The notes under the pieces were generated by a model. It searched no databases. It saw only the letters and a list, made by a program, of their open reading frames with translations, and had not been told where the DNA came from. Below, piece after piece: positions 1-8,811 of a stretch of 43,594 bases of DNA (position 1 is the first letter of the stretch; each line of letters begins with the position of its first letter). The stretch comes from an uncultured Eubacteriales bacterium (GTDB lineage Bacteria > Bacillota > Clostridia > Oscillospirales > Oscillospiraceae): contig UQGJ01000017.1 of NCBI GenBank assembly GCA_900540545.1, forward strand, positions 1-43,594, written 5' to 3'. Made by a program: the position numbers and the translations under genes.

Positions 1-668
1 TCCTTTCTCATTTGAGAAAGGAACCGAAAGAAAACCAGGGGGCCGACACGGGGAATTTCATCCCCCTATCGTCGGCCCCCTGGACCCCAGGATACGTCCG
101 GGCGGCGGTACGGTTTTCGAGGGCGGGCAAAACTTGTGAGCCGTTGCAGCTCGTATTGGTCTGGCGCTTGAAGGATTCCGGCTGCCGCCCCTCGGCATAT
201 CACCCGGCAAGACTTGATAATAGTTGCGTTTTACCCGGTTCCAACAAGCCGCCACAAGTCTCTGCGCCGCACCTGTCATTGCGAGCCAGTTCGCAAACTG
301 GCGCGGCAATCCGCATCCCCCGCAAACCATGTGTGGCGGGACGACCCCGGCCCGCCATGCACCAGCCACCCCCATATCGCACACCCATGTAGGGGCGGCT
401 ATCAGCCGCCCGCCGTCCCCGCACCAGCCTTGCCGGTCATTGCCATGCCAGGCGCGCCGCGTCAGCGTATGGGGGTGAACGTCTGCACGATAGGCCGTAA
501 CGGCCGGGGCAGAAGCAGAAAGGCAGACTTGTTTTCTCTAGCCGGTTTCGACCTCCGGGGTAACGTTGGCGCCGCCCCAAGGTCCAGGGGCCGCAGCCCC
601 TGGTCGTTTCTTCCCAGGGTTCTTTTCGAGAAAAGAATCCTGGCCCCCGCGGCAGCGGCCCCCGGAGG
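1..668 (+). repeat. Composite repeat R1 (end 2 to end 1), left edge cut by window
   Basis: First copy of the mosaic family. It opens with the end-2 hairpin (arms CCTTTCTC/GAGAAAGG, 2-21), followed by the apical-stem domain (GGGGA 50-54 with TCCCC 61-65 inside an outer GGGGGCCGAC/GTCGGCCCCC stem). Then come module B (about 86-262), module C (ATTGCGAG...GCAATCC type, 277-320), module D (GTAGGGGCGGCTATCAGCCG..., 389-414), modules E and F (GGCCGTAACGGCC palindrome near 490-510) and G (CCAGGGGC/GCCCCTGG hairpin near 585-603). The end-1 hairpin is at 618-640. No reading frame here is kept in length between copies, so I see no gene in 1-696. End 1 faces the start of the EamA gene. Confidence 0.85.
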
Positions 669-696
669 GGAACCCTTCAGAAAAGGAGCCTATTTT

Positions 697-1581
697 ATGA
701 AGTGCAACCCCCGCGTCATTCTCCTCCTGGGCGTCCTGGGAGCGTCCTTCTCCTCGGTCTTTGTCCGCTGGTCCGCCGCTCCCTCCCTGGTCACGGCCAC
801 GGGGCGGCTGGGGTGGTCGGTGCTGCTCCTCCTGCCGGTCATCCTCTTCCGCCACCGGGCGGAGCTGAAAGCCTGCACCAGAAAGGACCTCCTCCTCTGC
901 GCCCTCAGCGGGGTCTGCCTGGCCCTCCACTTCACCACCTGGTTCGAGTCCCTCAAGTGGACCTCCATCGCCTCGTCCACGGTGCTGGTGTCCACGGAGG
1001 TCATCTTCACCGCCCTAGGCTTTGCCCTTTTCCTCAAGGGAAACATCCCCCGGCTGGGGGTGCTGGCCATCGCCCTGGCCTTCGGCGGCAGTGTGCTTCT
1101 CGCCCTGTCCGACCACTCCGGCGGGGCGGGGGCCCTGAAGGGCGACCTGCTGGCCCTGGCGGGGGCCGTCTTTGTGGCCCTTTACACCCTCATCGGCCAG
1201 GTCCAGCGGGCGCGGCAGTCCACCAGCGTCTACACCTTCCTCACCTACGCCGCCTGTCTCGCCACACTGCTGGGCCTGGACGCCGCCACAGGCACCCCCG
1301 TGCTGGGCTGGGGGCTGCGGGAGACGGTGGTGGGCCTGCTGCTGTGCGTGTTCTGTACCCTGCTGGGCCACTCCCTCTTCTCCTGGAGCCTCAAGTGGCT
1401 CTCCCCAGCCTATGTATCGGCGGCCAAGCTCTGCGAGCCGGTCTTCGCCGCCGTCATGGGGCTGCTTTTGTTCGGCGAGGCCATCCGGCCCCTGCAGCTG
1501 CTGGGGGGCGGTGTGGTATTACTGGCGGTGTTCCTCTACACCCGGGCCGAGGCGGCTACTCCATCAGCTCCTCCGGCGTGA
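697..1581 (+). CDS. EamA/DMT-family membrane transporter
   Basis: Predicted cytoplasmic-membrane permease of the drug/metabolite transporter superfamily; the substrate cannot be told from sequence. Its 294 residues are the usual size for the form with two EamA domains. About ten hydrophobic segments are visible, in two halves that join near residue 145. The second half has the typical LCEPVFAAVMGLLLFGE motif. ATG 697 is chosen because AAAAGGAG (681-688) lies 8 nt upstream. The frame stays open further upstream, but that part is repeat R1. The last 26 bp overlap, tail to tail, the end of the next gene on the minus strand, so the two transcripts are antisense at their 3' ends and no terminator separates them. 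Family assignment is firm; direction and substrate of transport are unknown. Confidence 0.88.
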   Translation: MKCNPRVILLLGVLGASFSSVFVRWSAAPSLVTATGRLGWSVLLLLPVILFRHRAELKACTRKDLLLCALSGVCLALHFTTWFESLKWTSIASSTVLVSTEVIFTALGFALFLKGNIPRLGVLAIALAFGGSVLLALSDHSGGAGALKGDLLALAGAVFVALYTLIGQVQRARQSTSVYTFLTYAACLATLLGLDAATGTPVLGWGLRETVVGLLLCVFCTLLGHSLFSWSLKWLSPAYVSAAKLCEPVFAAVMGLLLFGEAIRPLQLLGGGVVLLAVFLYTRAEAATPSAPPA

Positions 1582-2044
1582 CCCCCAGCAGGAGCAGGGC
1601 CCCCACGGCGGCCAGCCAGGGCAGGGGGGAGGCCCCCGCCGGGAAGGGCAGGACCAGCTCCTGGCGCTCCACCACCCGGCCCTGGACCGTCACCAGCTCC
1701 CGCTGGAGGGCGGCGCAGAGCTGGTCCCCCTCCAGGCTGGAGAGGGTCAGGGTATCCCTGGCCGACGTGCCGTAGCTGACGGCGCTTTCGGCGTGGAGGT
1801 TCCGGGCCAGGGGGCCGGAGGCCCCGCAGAGCAGGACGGTGCGGCACTGGATGGCCCCCGCCCCGGCCCAGCCCACGGCCCCCGGCGAGACGCACAGCAG
1901 GTCCAGCGCCCCGTCGGCCAGATGGGCCGGATGGCTCCCCCGGACCAGCTCCGGCAGAGGGCCGCCCCGCCGCTCCAGCGCCGTTTTGACGGCCTCGTAC
2001 AGCCCCTCGTCCCGCTCCCAAATGCCCACACGGACCACGCGCAT
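1556..2044 (-). CDS. Conserved-looking hypothetical protein, 162 aa
   Basis: I do not recognise the family with confidence. The protein starts MRVVRVGIWERDEGL and has a central stretch SAVSYGTSARDTLTLSSLEG followed by a basic segment and a Pro/Ala-rich C-terminus with a short hydrophobic run (PLPWLAAVGALLLLG, about residues 140-155). The SYGTSARDT/SS pattern is loosely like the C-terminal parts of Mur-ligase-type proteins, but I see no P-loop, so this is only a resemblance. The gene is probably real: AAAGGAG stands 5-7 nt before ATG 2044 and the reading frame is intact. It overlaps the EamA gene by 26 bp at the 3' end and diverges from proS, 141 bp away. Confidence 0.6.
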   Translation of the reverse strand: MRVVRVGIWERDEGLYEAVKTALERRGGPLPELVRGSHPAHLADGALDLLCVSPGAVGWAGAGAIQCRTVLLCGASGPLARNLHAESAVSYGTSARDTLTLSSLEGDQLCAALQRELVTVQGRVVERQELVLPFPAGASPLPWLAAVGALLLLGVTPEELME

Positions 2045-2077
2045 CCACTCCTTTGGGTCAGTTTGTGGAAATTTGGG

Positions 2078-2117
2078 CGGTCCTATACACCGCGGCCGCC
2101 ATGTATGGCGGCCCTAC
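2078..2117. repeat. Stand-alone variant of repeat module D
   Basis: GGCCGCCAT and ATGGCGGCC form a palindrome ending in CCTAC, which on the minus strand reads GTAGGGCCGCC. This is the same layout as module D of the composite repeats (GTAGGGGCGGC) with changed but still paired arms. It lies just upstream of the proS promoter. Confidence 0.55.
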
Positions 2118-2146
2118 TTGACTTTTTACCCATTTCCTCATACAAT
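2118..2146 (+). promoter_or_regulatory. Sigma-A promoter of proS
   Basis: -35 TTGACT (2118-2123), 17-nt spacer, -10 TACAAT (2141-2146). Transcription should start near 2153, giving a leader of about 33 nt. That is too short for a T-box, and none is visible. Confidence 0.85.
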
Positions 2147-2185
2147 AAGCGGTGAATTTGATTCGTAAAGGATTGGAGATATAGT

Positions 2186-3625
2186 ATGGCACAGGACAAG
2201 AAGCAGGTGGAGCAGATCACCGACATGGACGTGGACTTCACCAAATGGTACACCGACGTGTGCAAAAAGGCCGAGCTCATCGACTATTCCAGCATCAAGG
2301 GCATGTTCATCTACCGCCCCTACGGCTACGCCATCTGGGAGAACATCCAGCGCATCCTGGACGGGGAGTTCAAAAAGACGGGGCATGAGAACGTCTATTT
2401 GCCCATGCTCATCCCCGAGAGCCTGCTCCAGCGGGAGAAGGACCACGTGGAGGGCTTCGCCCCCGAGTGCGCCTGGGTGACCTACGGCGGCGCCGACAAG
2501 CTGGAGGAGCGCTACTGCATCCGCCCCACCTCCGAGACCCTGTTCTGCGAGCACTACGCCAACATCATCCACTCCCACCGGGACCTGCCCAAGCTCTATA
2601 ACCAGTGGACCAGCGTGCTGCGCTGGGAAAAGACCAGCCGCCCCTTCCTGCGCCACCGGGAATTCCTGTGGCAGGAGGGCCACACCATGCACGCCACTGC
2701 CGAGGAGGCCCAGGCCGAGACCGAGCGGATGTTCAACATCTACGCCGACTTCTACAAGGACGTGCTGGCTATCCCCGTGGTGAAGGGCCGCAAAACCGAC
2801 AAGGAGAAGTTCTCCGGCGCCGAGGCCACCTACACCGTGGAGTGCATGATGCACGACCGCAAGGCCCTCCAGGGCGGCACCAGCCACTACTTCGGCGACG
2901 GCTTCGCCAAGGCCTTCGACATCACCTTCACCGGCAAGGACAACCAGCTCCACCACCCCTTCCAGACCTCCTGGGGCGTGTCCACCCGAATGATCGCCGG
3001 CATCATCATGGTCCACGGCGACAACAACGGCCTGGTCCTGCCCCCCCGCGTGGCCCCCATCCAGGTAGTGGTCATCCCCGTGGCCCAGCACAAGGAGGGC
3101 GTCATCCAGGCCAACACCGCTGTCATGGAGCGGCTCCAGAAGGCCGGGTTCCGGGTGAAGATGGACGACTCCGACCAGTCCCCCGGCTGGAAGTTCGCCG
3201 AGTACGAGATGAAGGGCGTGCCCCTCCGGCTGGAGCTGGGCCCCAAGGACATGGAGAAGAACCAGTGCGTCCTGGTCCGCCGGGACTCCGGGGAGAAGGT
3301 CTTTGTGTCGTTGGACGACATTGAGGAGACCGTGGGCAAGATGCTGGACGAGATCCACGACGGACTCTATGCCAAGGCCCTGAAGAACCTGGAGGAGAAC
3401 ACCTACGCCTGCGCCACCCTGGACGAGGTCAAGGAGAAGATGGCGGCTCAAGGCGGCTTCGCCAAGACCATGTGGTGCGGCGATTTGGAGTGCGAGCTGA
3501 AAATGAAGGAGGAGGCCGGGGTGTCGTCCCGGTGCATCCCTCTGGAGCAGGAACACCTGGGAGACACCTGCGCCATCTGCGGCAAGCCCGCCAAGCATAT
3601 GGTCTATTGGGGCGTGGCGTACTAA
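2186..3625 (+). CDS. proS: Prolyl-tRNA synthetase (short, archaeal/eukaryal type)
   Basis: Class II aminoacyl-tRNA synthetase that charges tRNA-Pro in the cytoplasm. At 479 residues it is the short form (ProS type 3), which lacks the INS editing domain of the long bacterial enzyme. Visible features are RPTSETLFCEHY (about 113-124), motif 2 around FLRHREFLWQEGHTMHA, motif 3 around GVSTRMIAGIIMVHGDNNG, an anticodon-binding domain, and the C-terminal zinc-binding domain typical of this type with CAICGKPAKH and the final YWGVAY. ATG 2186 follows TTGGAG. It is a single-gene unit with its own strong promoter and a strong terminator at 3643-3670. Identification is secure. Confidence 0.97.
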   Translation: MAQDKKQVEQITDMDVDFTKWYTDVCKKAELIDYSSIKGMFIYRPYGYAIWENIQRILDGEFKKTGHENVYLPMLIPESLLQREKDHVEGFAPECAWVTYGGADKLEERYCIRPTSETLFCEHYANIIHSHRDLPKLYNQWTSVLRWEKTSRPFLRHREFLWQEGHTMHATAEEAQAETERMFNIYADFYKDVLAIPVVKGRKTDKEKFSGAEATYTVECMMHDRKALQGGTSHYFGDGFAKAFDITFTGKDNQLHHPFQTSWGVSTRMIAGIIMVHGDNNGLVLPPRVAPIQVVVIPVAQHKEGVIQANTAVMERLQKAGFRVKMDDSDQSPGWKFAEYEMKGVPLRLELGPKDMEKNQCVLVRRDSGEKVFVSLDDIEETVGKMLDEIHDGLYAKALKNLEENTYACATLDEVKEKMAAQGGFAKTMWCGDLECELKMKEEAGVSSRCIPLEQEHLGDTCAICGKPAKHMVYWGVAY

Positions 3626-3642
3626 TTCATTGCAACATAAAA

Positions 3643-3676
3643 GGCCCGCGTATCGGTTGATACGCGGGCCTTTTTT
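3643..3676 (+). terminator. Intrinsic terminator of proS
   Basis: Perfect 12-bp stem GGCCCGCGTATC (3643-3654)/GATACGCGGGCC (3659-3670), loop GGTT, then TTTTTTATTTT. The stem is nearly the same as that of the terminator at 30988-31024. Confidence 0.93.
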
Positions 3677-3685
3677 ATTTTGAGG

Positions 3686-4395
3686 CAGCGGCCTCCGGCG
3701 GGTCCCCTTTCTTCTCGAAGAAAGGGGACGGAAAGAAGGACCGGGGGCGGCACGGGCCACGCTGTGGCCTTATCCGCCGCCCCCTGGACCCCGGATACGT
3801 CCGGGCGGCGGTGGGGTTTATGTCGGCTGGCAAGACTTGCAAGCCGTTACAGCTCGTATCGGTCTGGCAGTCGAACAACTTCGGCTGCCGCCCCTCGGCA
3901 TATGACCTAGCAAGATTTGATAGTAGTTGCGTTTTTCTTAGTGCAAACAAGCCGCCACAAGGTCTCTGTGGCTATGCGCCCCCCTTGTCATTGCGAGCCA
4001 GTTCGCAACCTGGCGCGGCAATCCGCATCCCCCGTCTCCCTCCCCCCAAGGTGGGGCGGGACGACCCGGCCCGCCATGCACCAGCCCACCCCATGTTCCC
4101 CCGTAGGGGCGGCCCTTGCGGCCGCCCGCGTCCCTGCACCTGCCATGCCGGTCATCGCCATGCCAGGCGCGCCGCGCCAGCGCAACAGGTGGACCAACCG
4201 CACGTTAGGCCGTAACGGCCGGGGCATAAGCAGAAAGGCAGACTTGTCACCTCTAGCCGGTCTCAGCCACCGGGGTAATGTTGGCGCCTCTCTTAGGTCC
4301 AGGGCCCGCAGGCCCTGGTCGTTTCTTCCCGGGGTTCTTTTCGAGAAAAGAATCCCGCCCCCGGAGGGGGACGCTCCAAATCCAGCGTCCCCGCC
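3686..4395 (+). repeat. Composite repeat R2 (end 2 to end 1)
   Basis: Fills the 788-bp gap between proS and the glnQ-like gene; no gene is visible in it. The end-2 hairpin (arms CCCCTTTCTT/AAGAAAGGGG) is at 3702-3729. The apical stem is GGCCAC (3755-3760) with GTGGCC (3764-3769). Module B follows, then module C at 3989-4030 and module D in the GGGGCGGCCCTTGCGGCCGCCC version near 4105-4130. Modules E, F and G follow, with G reading CCAGGGCC CGCA GGCCCTGG. The end-1 hairpin is at 4333-4355. End 2 faces the proS stop and end 1 faces the stop of the ATPase gene, so the copy lies between convergent genes. Confidence 0.88.
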
Positions 4396-4413
4396 CGAGG
4401 GCGGGCCTATTCC

Positions 4414-5136
4414 TTACAGCACCTTCGACAAAAAGTCGATGGTCCTCTGTTCCCTGGGATTGGCGAAGAACTCCGCCGGGGTGTTCTGCTCCAAAATCTT
4501 CCCGCCGTCCATAAACAGCACCCGGCTGCCCACCTCACGGGCGAAGCCCATCTCGTGGGTCACCACCACCATGGTCATGCCCTCGTGGGCTAGTTCCTTC
4601 ATCACGTCCAGCACCTCGCCCACCATCTCGGGGTCCAGGGCGGAGGTGGGTTCATCGAAGAGCATGAGCTTGGGCTTCATGGCCAGGGCGCGGACGATGG
4701 CGATGCGCTGCTTCTGGCCGCCGGAGAGCTGGGCGGGATAGGAGTCCGCCCGGTCGGCCAGGCCCACCCGCTCCAGAAGCTTGACGGCCTCGGCGTCGGC
4801 CTCCTCCTGCTTCATCAGGCCGGTGCGGACGGGGGCCAGGGTGATGTTTTTGCGGATGGTCATATTGGGGAACAGGTTGAAGTGCTGAAAGACCATGCCC
4901 ATCTGCCGCCGGACAGCGTTGATGTCGGTCTTGGGGTCGGTAATCTCCACGCCGTCGAAGGTGATGGAGCCGGCCGTGGGCTCCTCCAGCAGGTTCAGGC
5001 AGCGCAGGAAGGTGGACTTGCCGGAGCCGGAGGGGCCGATGACCACCACCTTCTCGCCGGGGTGGACATGCTCGCTGATGTCGTCCAGGACCACGTGATC
5101 CCCAAAGGACTTGGAGAGGTGTTTAACGTCGATCAC
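4414..5136 (-). CDS. glnQ: Polar amino-acid ABC transporter, ATP-binding protein
   Basis: Cytoplasmic ATPase that powers import of a polar amino acid together with the next two genes. Its 240 residues match the GlnQ/HisP/ArtP family. It has Walker A GPSGSGKST (about 34-42), a Q-loop in VFQHFNLFPNMT, signature LSGGQKQR, Walker B LMLFDEPTSALD, and the switch histidine in VVVTHEMGFA. All catalytic residues are present. It overlaps the permease gene by 14 bp (5123-5136), so translation is probably coupled. The amino acid cannot be assigned from the ATPase. The symbol is a family name, not proof of glutamine specificity. Confidence 0.92.
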   Translation of the reverse strand: MIDVKHLSKSFGDHVVLDDISEHVHPGEKVVVIGPSGSGKSTFLRCLNLLEEPTAGSITFDGVEITDPKTDINAVRRQMGMVFQHFNLFPNMTIRKNITLAPVRTGLMKQEEADAEAVKLLERVGLADRADSYPAQLSGGQKQRIAIVRALAMKPKLMLFDEPTSALDPEMVGEVLDVMKELAHEGMTMVVVTHEMGFAREVGSRVLFMDGGKILEQNTPAEFFANPREQRTIDFLSKVL

Positions 5137-5905
5137 TTTGACGCAGCCTCCTTTCCAGCTTGCCCAGCAGCCAGGTGAAAAGCATCACCAGGACCAGGTA
5201 GATACAGGCCGACCCCACCAGGGGGAACATCTGCTCATAGGTGCGGGATGCGATGCCCTGCGCGGCGTACAGCAGCTCTTTGCCGCCGATGACGGTCAGC
5301 AGGGAGGTGTCCTTCAGCAGAATGATGAACTCGTTGCCCAGAGCGGGGAGGATGGCCTTGACGGCCTGCGGGATGACGATAAGACGCATGGTATCGAAAT
5401 AGTTCAGGCCCAGGCTGCGGCCGGCCTCGGCCTGACCGCCGTCCACCGCCATCAGGCCGCCCCGGATGATCTCGGAGACGTAAGCCCCCGAATTGATGCC
5501 CAGGCCAAAGATACCTACGGCGGTGTAGTTCCTGCTTTTGAACACCACGAAGGCCCAAATCAGCAGCTGCAGCATCATGGGGGTGCCGCGGATGACGGTC
5601 ACATAGACCTTCACCACAGTGTTGCAAAAGCCCAGGACGGGGTTCCTATGGCCCGGACGCTGCTGGTCGTGGGCGGTACGGACCACGGCCACCGTCACGC
5701 CCAGGACCACGCCCATGACCAGGGCCAGGGCGGTGGCCATCAGGGTGGTGCCCACGCCGTCCAGATACTGCTGCCAACGGTCGGCATAGATGAATGCCTG
5801 ATAGAATTTAACGAACAGGTTCTGGAGGAAGTTCAGGCTCCCGCCGGTCTTGGCCAGTGGGGCCCACTCCTCAAACCACAGGGCAAGCTGCTCCACAGGT
5901 GTCAC
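5123..5905 (-). CDS. Polar amino-acid ABC transporter, permease
   Basis: Membrane subunit of the HisMQ/GlnP family, about 260 residues. It has the expected transmembrane segments and the EAA-loop region QAEAGRSLGLNYFDTMRLIV followed by PQAVKAILPALGNEF, which contacts the ATPase. Both possible starts are GTG. The upstream one is 5905, preceded only by a weak AAAGAGAG. The second is 5896, three codons further in, and has AGAGGTGA at good spacing; 5896 may be the true start. The gene lies downstream of the binding-protein gene and a strong intercistronic hairpin, so it is probably expressed at a lower level than the binding protein. Confidence 0.92.
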   Translation of the reverse strand: MTPVEQLALWFEEWAPLAKTGGSLNFLQNLFVKFYQAFIYADRWQQYLDGVGTTLMATALALVMGVVLGVTVAVVRTAHDQQRPGHRNPVLGFCNTVVKVYVTVIRGTPMMLQLLIWAFVVFKSRNYTAVGIFGLGINSGAYVSEIIRGGLMAVDGGQAEAGRSLGLNYFDTMRLIVIPQAVKAILPALGNEFIILLKDTSLLTVIGGKELLYAAQGIASRTYEQMFPLVGSACIYLVLVMLFTWLLGKLERRLRQSDRR

Positions 5906-5933
5906 CTCTCTCTTTCACAGATTTGTCACGCGG

Positions 5934-5963
5934 AAAAAAGGGCGGCATAAGCCGCCCTTTTTT
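5934..5963 (-). terminator. Intercistronic hairpin/partial terminator
   Basis: Perfect 13-bp inverted repeat AAAAAAGGGCGGC / GCCGCCCTTTTTT around loop ATAA (5947-5950). It reads as a good terminator on both strands. It lies between the binding-protein gene and the permease gene of one operon, a common place for a leaky terminator that keeps binding protein in excess. Confidence 0.85.
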
Positions 5964-5983
5964 CCGGCAGACCGCGGCGCTTC

Positions 5984-6817
5984 TTACTCCGCGGCGATGT
6001 ACTTGTCCAGGATGGACTGCACGGTGCCGTCGGCGGTCAGGTCGGCCAAAGCGCCGTTTACAGCGTCCAGCAGGGCGGTGTTGCCCTTGGACATGCCGAT
6101 GGCGTAGTCCTCCACGGCGTACTCAGTCTCCAGAATGGCCAGGCCGGGGTTGGCCTTCACAAACTCCTGGGCGGGGCCCTGGTCGATGACCACTGCGTCC
6201 ACCTGCCCGGTGATCAGGGCCTGGACGGCTGTGATGCCGTTGTCAAAGGCGATGACATGCTCGTCGCCGTAATCGTCGGAGCAGTAGATGTTGCCGGTAG
6301 TGGCCCGCTGAGTGCCAATCATATACTCGCCCAGATTGTCCAGGGTGACCTCGGAGCCCTCATTCACAATGACCACCTGCACGCCGGTGGCGTAGGAGTC
6401 GGAGAAATCCATGACGGCCAGACGCTCGTCGTTGACGGTAACGCCGGCCATGACGATGTCACTCAGGCCATTCTGGGCGGCGGCCAGAGCGGAATCGAAG
6501 TCCATGTCGTCAATGACCAGCTCCAGGCCCAGCTTTTCAGCGATGGCGCCAGCCACCTCCACGTCGATACCCTCGAACCCGCCGGCGTCGGTAGTCATCT
6601 CATAGGGGGGGAAGGCGGCGTTGGTGGACATGTGGAGCTTACCGGCCTCCACGGTGGTGAGGGCGGCGGGCTCCACCGGCTGGGTGTTGTCCACGGGGGC
6701 CGTCTCAGGGGTCTTGGTCTCGGGGGTGGTGGTGCCGGTGCCGCCGGAGCAGGCGGTCAGCAGGCTGACGGACATGACCAGGCTCAAACCAAGAGCCAGC
6801 AGATTCTTCTTTTTCAT
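5984..6817 (-). CDS. Amino-acid ABC transporter substrate-binding lipoprotein
   Basis: Family 3 extracellular solute-binding protein (277 aa) that captures a polar amino acid outside the membrane. It is a lipoprotein: basic start MKKKN, hydrophobic core, lipobox LLTAC with Cys23, then a Thr/Pro-rich tether (TGTTTPETKTPETAP). The mature part has the usual LHMSTNAAFPPYEM start and the GIDVEVAGAIAEKLG motif of lobe 1. ATG 6817 is chosen because AAGGAG stands just upstream and the signal peptide begins there; the longer open frame has no such signal. It is the first gene of the three-gene operon, with its own strong promoter at 6872-6900. Confidence 0.94.
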   Translation of the reverse strand: MKKKNLLALGLSLVMSVSLLTACSGGTGTTTPETKTPETAPVDNTQPVEPAALTTVEAGKLHMSTNAAFPPYEMTTDAGGFEGIDVEVAGAIAEKLGLELVIDDMDFDSALAAAQNGLSDIVMAGVTVNDERLAVMDFSDSYATGVQVVIVNEGSEVTLDNLGEYMIGTQRATTGNIYCSDDYGDEHVIAFDNGITAVQALITGQVDAVVIDQGPAQEFVKANPGLAILETEYAVEDYAIGMSKGNTALLDAVNGALADLTADGTVQSILDKYIAAE

Positions 6818-6871
6818 CGTATATCCTCTCCTTGATGCGAAGGCCGTGCGGTCTTCCCTTTGTTGTGTATG

Positions 6872-6900
6872 ATTATACATCCACGTTCTAAAATATGCAA
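6872..6900 (-). promoter_or_regulatory. Sigma-A promoter of the amino-acid transporter operon
   Basis: On the minus strand: -35 TTGCAT (6895-6900), 17-nt spacer, perfect -10 TATAAT (6872-6877). The region upstream is AT-rich (ATATTTTTTTGG and similar), a possible UP element. Confidence 0.88.
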
Positions 6901-6981
6901 GTATTTTTCAATATTTTTTTGGTTTTATACATTTTGGCAGGAATATCAGTGCATAAATGAATAAAGCTGACAGAATAGACA

Positions 6982-7013
6982 AAAGGACCGCCTCCCGGAG
7001 GAGGCGGTCCTTT
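6982..7013 (-). terminator. Terminator of oppA
   Basis: Stem AAAGGACCGCCTCC / GGAGGCGGTCCTTT (6982-6995 with 7000-7013), loop CGGA. It lies 16 bp after the oppA stop. The minus-strand T-run is short (TTTTGTC). Confidence 0.85.
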
Positions 7014-7028
7014 GACAGCCGGCCGTAC

Positions 7029-8747
7029 TTACGCGGCGGGCGTGCAGTGCATGAAGAAGAAGTAGCCCAGGGGGGTGTAGTACATCCCGTCCACCCGGTC
7101 GGAGATCAGGTAGGGCTGGTTGTAGTAGAACAGGGGGGCAATGGCGGCGTCCTCGCCCATCATCTGGTCCTCGGCCTGATGCATGAGGTCCATACGCTTG
7201 GCGGGGTCGGCGGTGACCAGAGCCTCGTTCAGCAGGGCGTCATACTTCTCGTTGGAGTAGTGGGCGTCGTTGTTGCCGTTGCCGGTCATGAACATATCCA
7301 GGAAGTTCATGGGATCGTTGAAGTCGCAGATCCAGCCGTTGCGGCAGATGTTGTACTCGCCGGCGGTACGGGTCTGGAGGAACACGTTCCAGTCCTGGTT
7401 ATCCATGGTCACGTCCACACCCAGGACGTTCTTCCACATGGACTGCAGGGCCAGGGCGATGGCGTTGTGGCGGTCGTCGGTGTTGTAGAGGTAGGTGACG
7501 GCGGGGAAGCCGGCGCCGTCGGGATAGCCGGCATCGGCCAGCAGAGCCTTGGCCTCTTCGCAGTTCTTCTCGTACTCAGCGGGGTCCACGCTCACGTAGT
7601 CGCCGCCCACGGTGCGGAAGTCGTCGCCGTCGGGGCCGTTGACGTCATACACGTTGGAGGGCACCCAGCCGCCGGCGGGGTACTCGCCCACCTGGGTGAT
7701 CTGGTTGACCAGGTAGTTGCGGTCGATGGCCAGGGAGAAGGCCTTACGGACGCGGGCGTCGTCGAAGGGCGCCTTGGCGTTGTTGAAGCAGGCGTAGTAA
7801 GTGCCCAGGTAGTCGCCGGGGATCAGCTTGCCGTCGGCCAGCAGAGAGGCGACCTCGTCGGGGGGAGGATTCTGCATGTAGTCCAGCTCGCCGTTGTTGA
7901 AGGCGGTCAGCATGGCGCGGTTGTCGTCCATCAGCTTGAAGGTGATGGAGTCGGGGCCGTCGTTGCCGCCGTAGTACTCGGTGTTGGGCACCATGGTGAT
8001 GGAGGCGTTGTGGGTCCAGTCGCTCATCTTGTAGGGGCCGTTGCACAGGAAGGTGGCGGGCTCACGGAACCAGCCGTCGTTGCCGTCCACCACGTCGGCG
8101 CGCAGAGGCACGCAGGTGGGGAAGGCGCAGATCTCCTGGAAGTAGGGGCAGTCGTAGGTCAGCTCGATCACCAGGGTCTTGTCGTCGGTGGCGGTGATGC
8201 CCAGCTCGTCGGGGGACACGGTGCCGTCCACGGCCTCGTTGGCGTTCTTGACCATGTTGATCATGTAGCTGTAAGGAGCGGCCAGGTCAGGATTGACCAG
8301 ACGCTTCCAGGAGTACTCGAAGTCGTGGGCGGTGACGGGCTCACCGTCGGACCACTTGATGTCGTCGCGCAGGGTATAGGTGTAGGTGACGCTACCGTCG
8401 TCGTTGGTGACCTTCTCAGGCTCAGCGGCGGCCTGGCCCAGGGCCAGCACGGCGGTGCCGGAGCCATCGTCCACCCACTTGTACAGGCCCTCGAACATGT
8501 GGTGGGCCATCACGGCGCCGTCCACGGTCCGGTTCAGGTTGGGGTCCATGGTCTCGGGCTCAGAAGCAAAGCAGACGTTGATGTCGAAGCTGCCGCTGGC
8601 CACGGGAGTGGTCTCCACAGGCTGAGTGTCCACGGGCGCGGTTTCGGGGGCCTTGGTCTCAGCCGTGCCGCCGTTGCAGCCCGCCAGCAGGCTGAACGAC
8701 ATGGCGCCGGCCAGAGCCAGTGCAAGAAGCTTGTTCCGGTTCTTCAT
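7029..8747 (-). CDS. oppA: Oligopeptide ABC transporter, peptide-binding lipoprotein
   Basis: Family 5 solute-binding protein (572 aa) that delivers peptides to the OppBCDF complex. It is a lipoprotein: MKNRNK, hydrophobic core, lipobox SLLAGC with Cys24, then a Thr/Pro tether. Family features include ASEPETMDPNLNRTVDG at the mature N-terminus, RDDIKWSDGEPVTAHDFEYSW, and VRKAFSLAIDRNYLVNQI. ATG 8747 follows AGGAGG (8756-8761). It is separated from oppF by the repeat region 8960-9371 and has its own promoter and a 140-nt structured leader, so it can be expressed apart from the membrane and ATPase genes. Confidence 0.95.
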   Translation of the reverse strand: MKNRNKLLALALAGAMSFSLLAGCNGGTAETKAPETAPVDTQPVETTPVASGSFDINVCFASEPETMDPNLNRTVDGAVMAHHMFEGLYKWVDDGSGTAVLALGQAAAEPEKVTNDDGSVTYTYTLRDDIKWSDGEPVTAHDFEYSWKRLVNPDLAAPYSYMINMVKNANEAVDGTVSPDELGITATDDKTLVIELTYDCPYFQEICAFPTCVPLRADVVDGNDGWFREPATFLCNGPYKMSDWTHNASITMVPNTEYYGGNDGPDSITFKLMDDNRAMLTAFNNGELDYMQNPPPDEVASLLADGKLIPGDYLGTYYACFNNAKAPFDDARVRKAFSLAIDRNYLVNQITQVGEYPAGGWVPSNVYDVNGPDGDDFRTVGGDYVSVDPAEYEKNCEEAKALLADAGYPDGAGFPAVTYLYNTDDRHNAIALALQSMWKNVLGVDVTMDNQDWNVFLQTRTAGEYNICRNGWICDFNDPMNFLDMFMTGNGNNDAHYSNEKYDALLNEALVTADPAKRMDLMHQAEDQMMGEDAAIAPLFYYNQPYLISDRVDGMYYTPLGYFFFMHCTPAA

Positions 8748-8811
8748 TTCATAACCTCCTAATGATTTTGTATCTTGATGCCCGCTCTTGGGGCTGGATA
8801 CCAGGAATCCT

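Noticed and set aside
214..696. Open frame extending the EamA gene upstream and other frames inside R1
   Set aside because: This part is composite repeat. Frames in other copies have different lengths and stops, and the EamA gene has a good ribosome site at ATG 697.
2147..2185. T-box or other riboswitch before proS
   Set aside because: The leader from the predicted start point is only about 33 nt.
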